5,892 bases of DNA from Candidatus Peribacter sp. UBA2144 (GTDB taxonomy: Bacteria; Patescibacteriota; Gracilibacteria; Peribacterales; Peribacteraceae). Made by a program: the position numbers and the translations under genes. The DNA lies in NCBI GenBank assembly GCA_002328295.1, contig DCXE01000032.1, positions 1 through 5,892 on the forward strand. The letters run 5' to 3'. Below, piece by piece: positions 5,408 to 5,892 of the stretch; position 1 is the first letter of the stretch, and each line of letters starts with the position of its first letter. The notes under the pieces were generated by a model. It was not told the DNA's origin, searched no databases, and saw only the letters and a list, made by a program, of their open reading frames with translations.

Positions 5408-5892
5408 GCCGCGTCCAAAGATAGCTTTGCTTTATGTAGGAGGATCAATTGGAATGAAGGTGAACCAGAAGACGAATAGGATAGAGCCGATTGAATCACT
5501 TACGGAAATACACCGCTTCCTGCCGGAGCTCCAGCGCGAAGTCTCTTTAACATTCTATTCTCTAACAAACGTAGGATCATCTGATGTAACACCGGCCAAC
5601 TGGGTGGAAATCGCGGAGAAGATTAATGAGATTTACGATGAGTATGAAGGCTTTGTAGTTGTGCATGGATCAAATACATTGAGTTACACCGCGGCAGCTC
5701 TTAGTTTTGCTTTGCAGGGCCTGAGCAAGCCCGTTGTTTTGACAGGTGCGCTACATCCGATCAATGATATTGCGGGCGATGGGCGGATGAATCTGATCTA
5801 CGCCATTCGGACAGCCCAGCAGGATATCGCTGAAGTCTGTGTAGTTTTTGGGCCAAGAGTGCTCAGAGGCAATAGGGTAAAAAAAGTGGATC
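5406..5892 (+). CDS. Asparaginase family protein, N-terminal part
   Basis: The first 162 residues of an L-asparaginase / GatD-like amidohydrolase run off the right edge; family members are about 330 residues, so roughly half is present. Recognisable family blocks, in order, are VGGSIGM (11-17), the N-x-x-SSD-x-TP-x-x-W block (55-66), GFVVVHGSNTLSYTAAALSF (82-101), VLTGALHP (111-118) with GDGRMNL (124-130), and LRGNRVKK (153-160). The family hydrolyses asparagine (or glutamine) to the acid and ammonia, using two threonines, an aspartate and a lysine. Here the first Thr is S14, the Thr-Asp pair is S89-N90, and the lysine corresponds to K160. The substitutions may alter or weaken activity, so the substrate is left open. 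No Shine-Dalgarno precedes the ATG. A GGAGG at 5441-5445 precedes ATG 5453 by 7 bases, but it simply encodes the conserved GG and starting there would delete the first catalytic motif. Confidence 0.9.
   Translation, partial: MPRPKIALLYVGGSIGMKVNQKTNRIEPIESLTEIHRFLPELQREVSLTFYSLTNVGSSDVTPANWVEIAEKINEIYDEYEGFVVVHGSNTLSYTAAALSFALQGLSKPVVLTGALHPINDIAGDGRMNLIYAIRTAQQDIAEVCVVFGPRVLRGNRVKKVD

Noticed and set aside
1..5892. CRISPR array, tRNA, rRNA or insertion sequence
   Set aside because: I saw no regularly spaced repeats, no tRNA cloverleaf with a TTCRA arm, no rRNA-like stretch and no transposase gene.

Overview
The window is 5.9 kb of moderately AT-rich bacterial DNA, in a small-gene, mostly plus-strand layout. 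It holds two housekeeping-type enzymes (a guanylate kinase and a partial asparaginase-family enzyme), one DUF389 membrane protein, and three proteins I cannot assign to a family, one of them truncated by the window edge. UGA acts as a normal stop (ends of the genes at 2204 and 5311), so the code is standard. Most starts lack a Shine-Dalgarno sequence and sit just behind a sigma70-type promoter. The large unknown proteins and the GC-rich palindromic intergenic repeats would fit a candidate-phyla (Patescibacteria-like) or other uncultured lineage, but nothing here is diagnostic and I hold that loosely.

Layout. Bases 1-278 are the tail of an unidentified plus-strand gene. A clear promoter (335-363) then drives an acidic, coiled-coil-rich protein of 603 residues (386-2197). 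It meets, tail to tail with only 6 bp between stops, a minus-strand gene (2204-3187) whose product begins with a twin-arginine-like signal sequence. That gene has a consensus promoter placed so that its mRNA is probably leaderless. A DUF389 membrane protein (3439-4122) follows on the plus strand, bracketed by copies of a GC-rich palindromic repeat: one upstream at about 3284-3327 and an inverted pair immediately after its stop at 4124-4250.

Bases 4251-4663 hold no convincing protein gene but are packed with inverted repeats. These include a 20-position near-perfect helix spanning 150 nt and a second pair of interleaved hairpins, ending in the only strong Shine-Dalgarno of the window, in front of guanylate kinase (4664-5311). 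The 3' arm of the long helix can pair either with an SD look-alike 200 nt upstream or with the real SD. This makes the stretch a candidate cis-regulatory leader or structured RNA, and it is the most interesting feature of the window. A 94-bp spacer with another hairpin leads to the asparaginase-like gene (5406 to the edge), whose threonine and aspartate motif positions carry Ser and Asn substitutions.

I see no operon logic linking the genes. Apart from gmk (purine nucleotide synthesis) and the asparaginase homologue (amide hydrolysis), functions are unknown.
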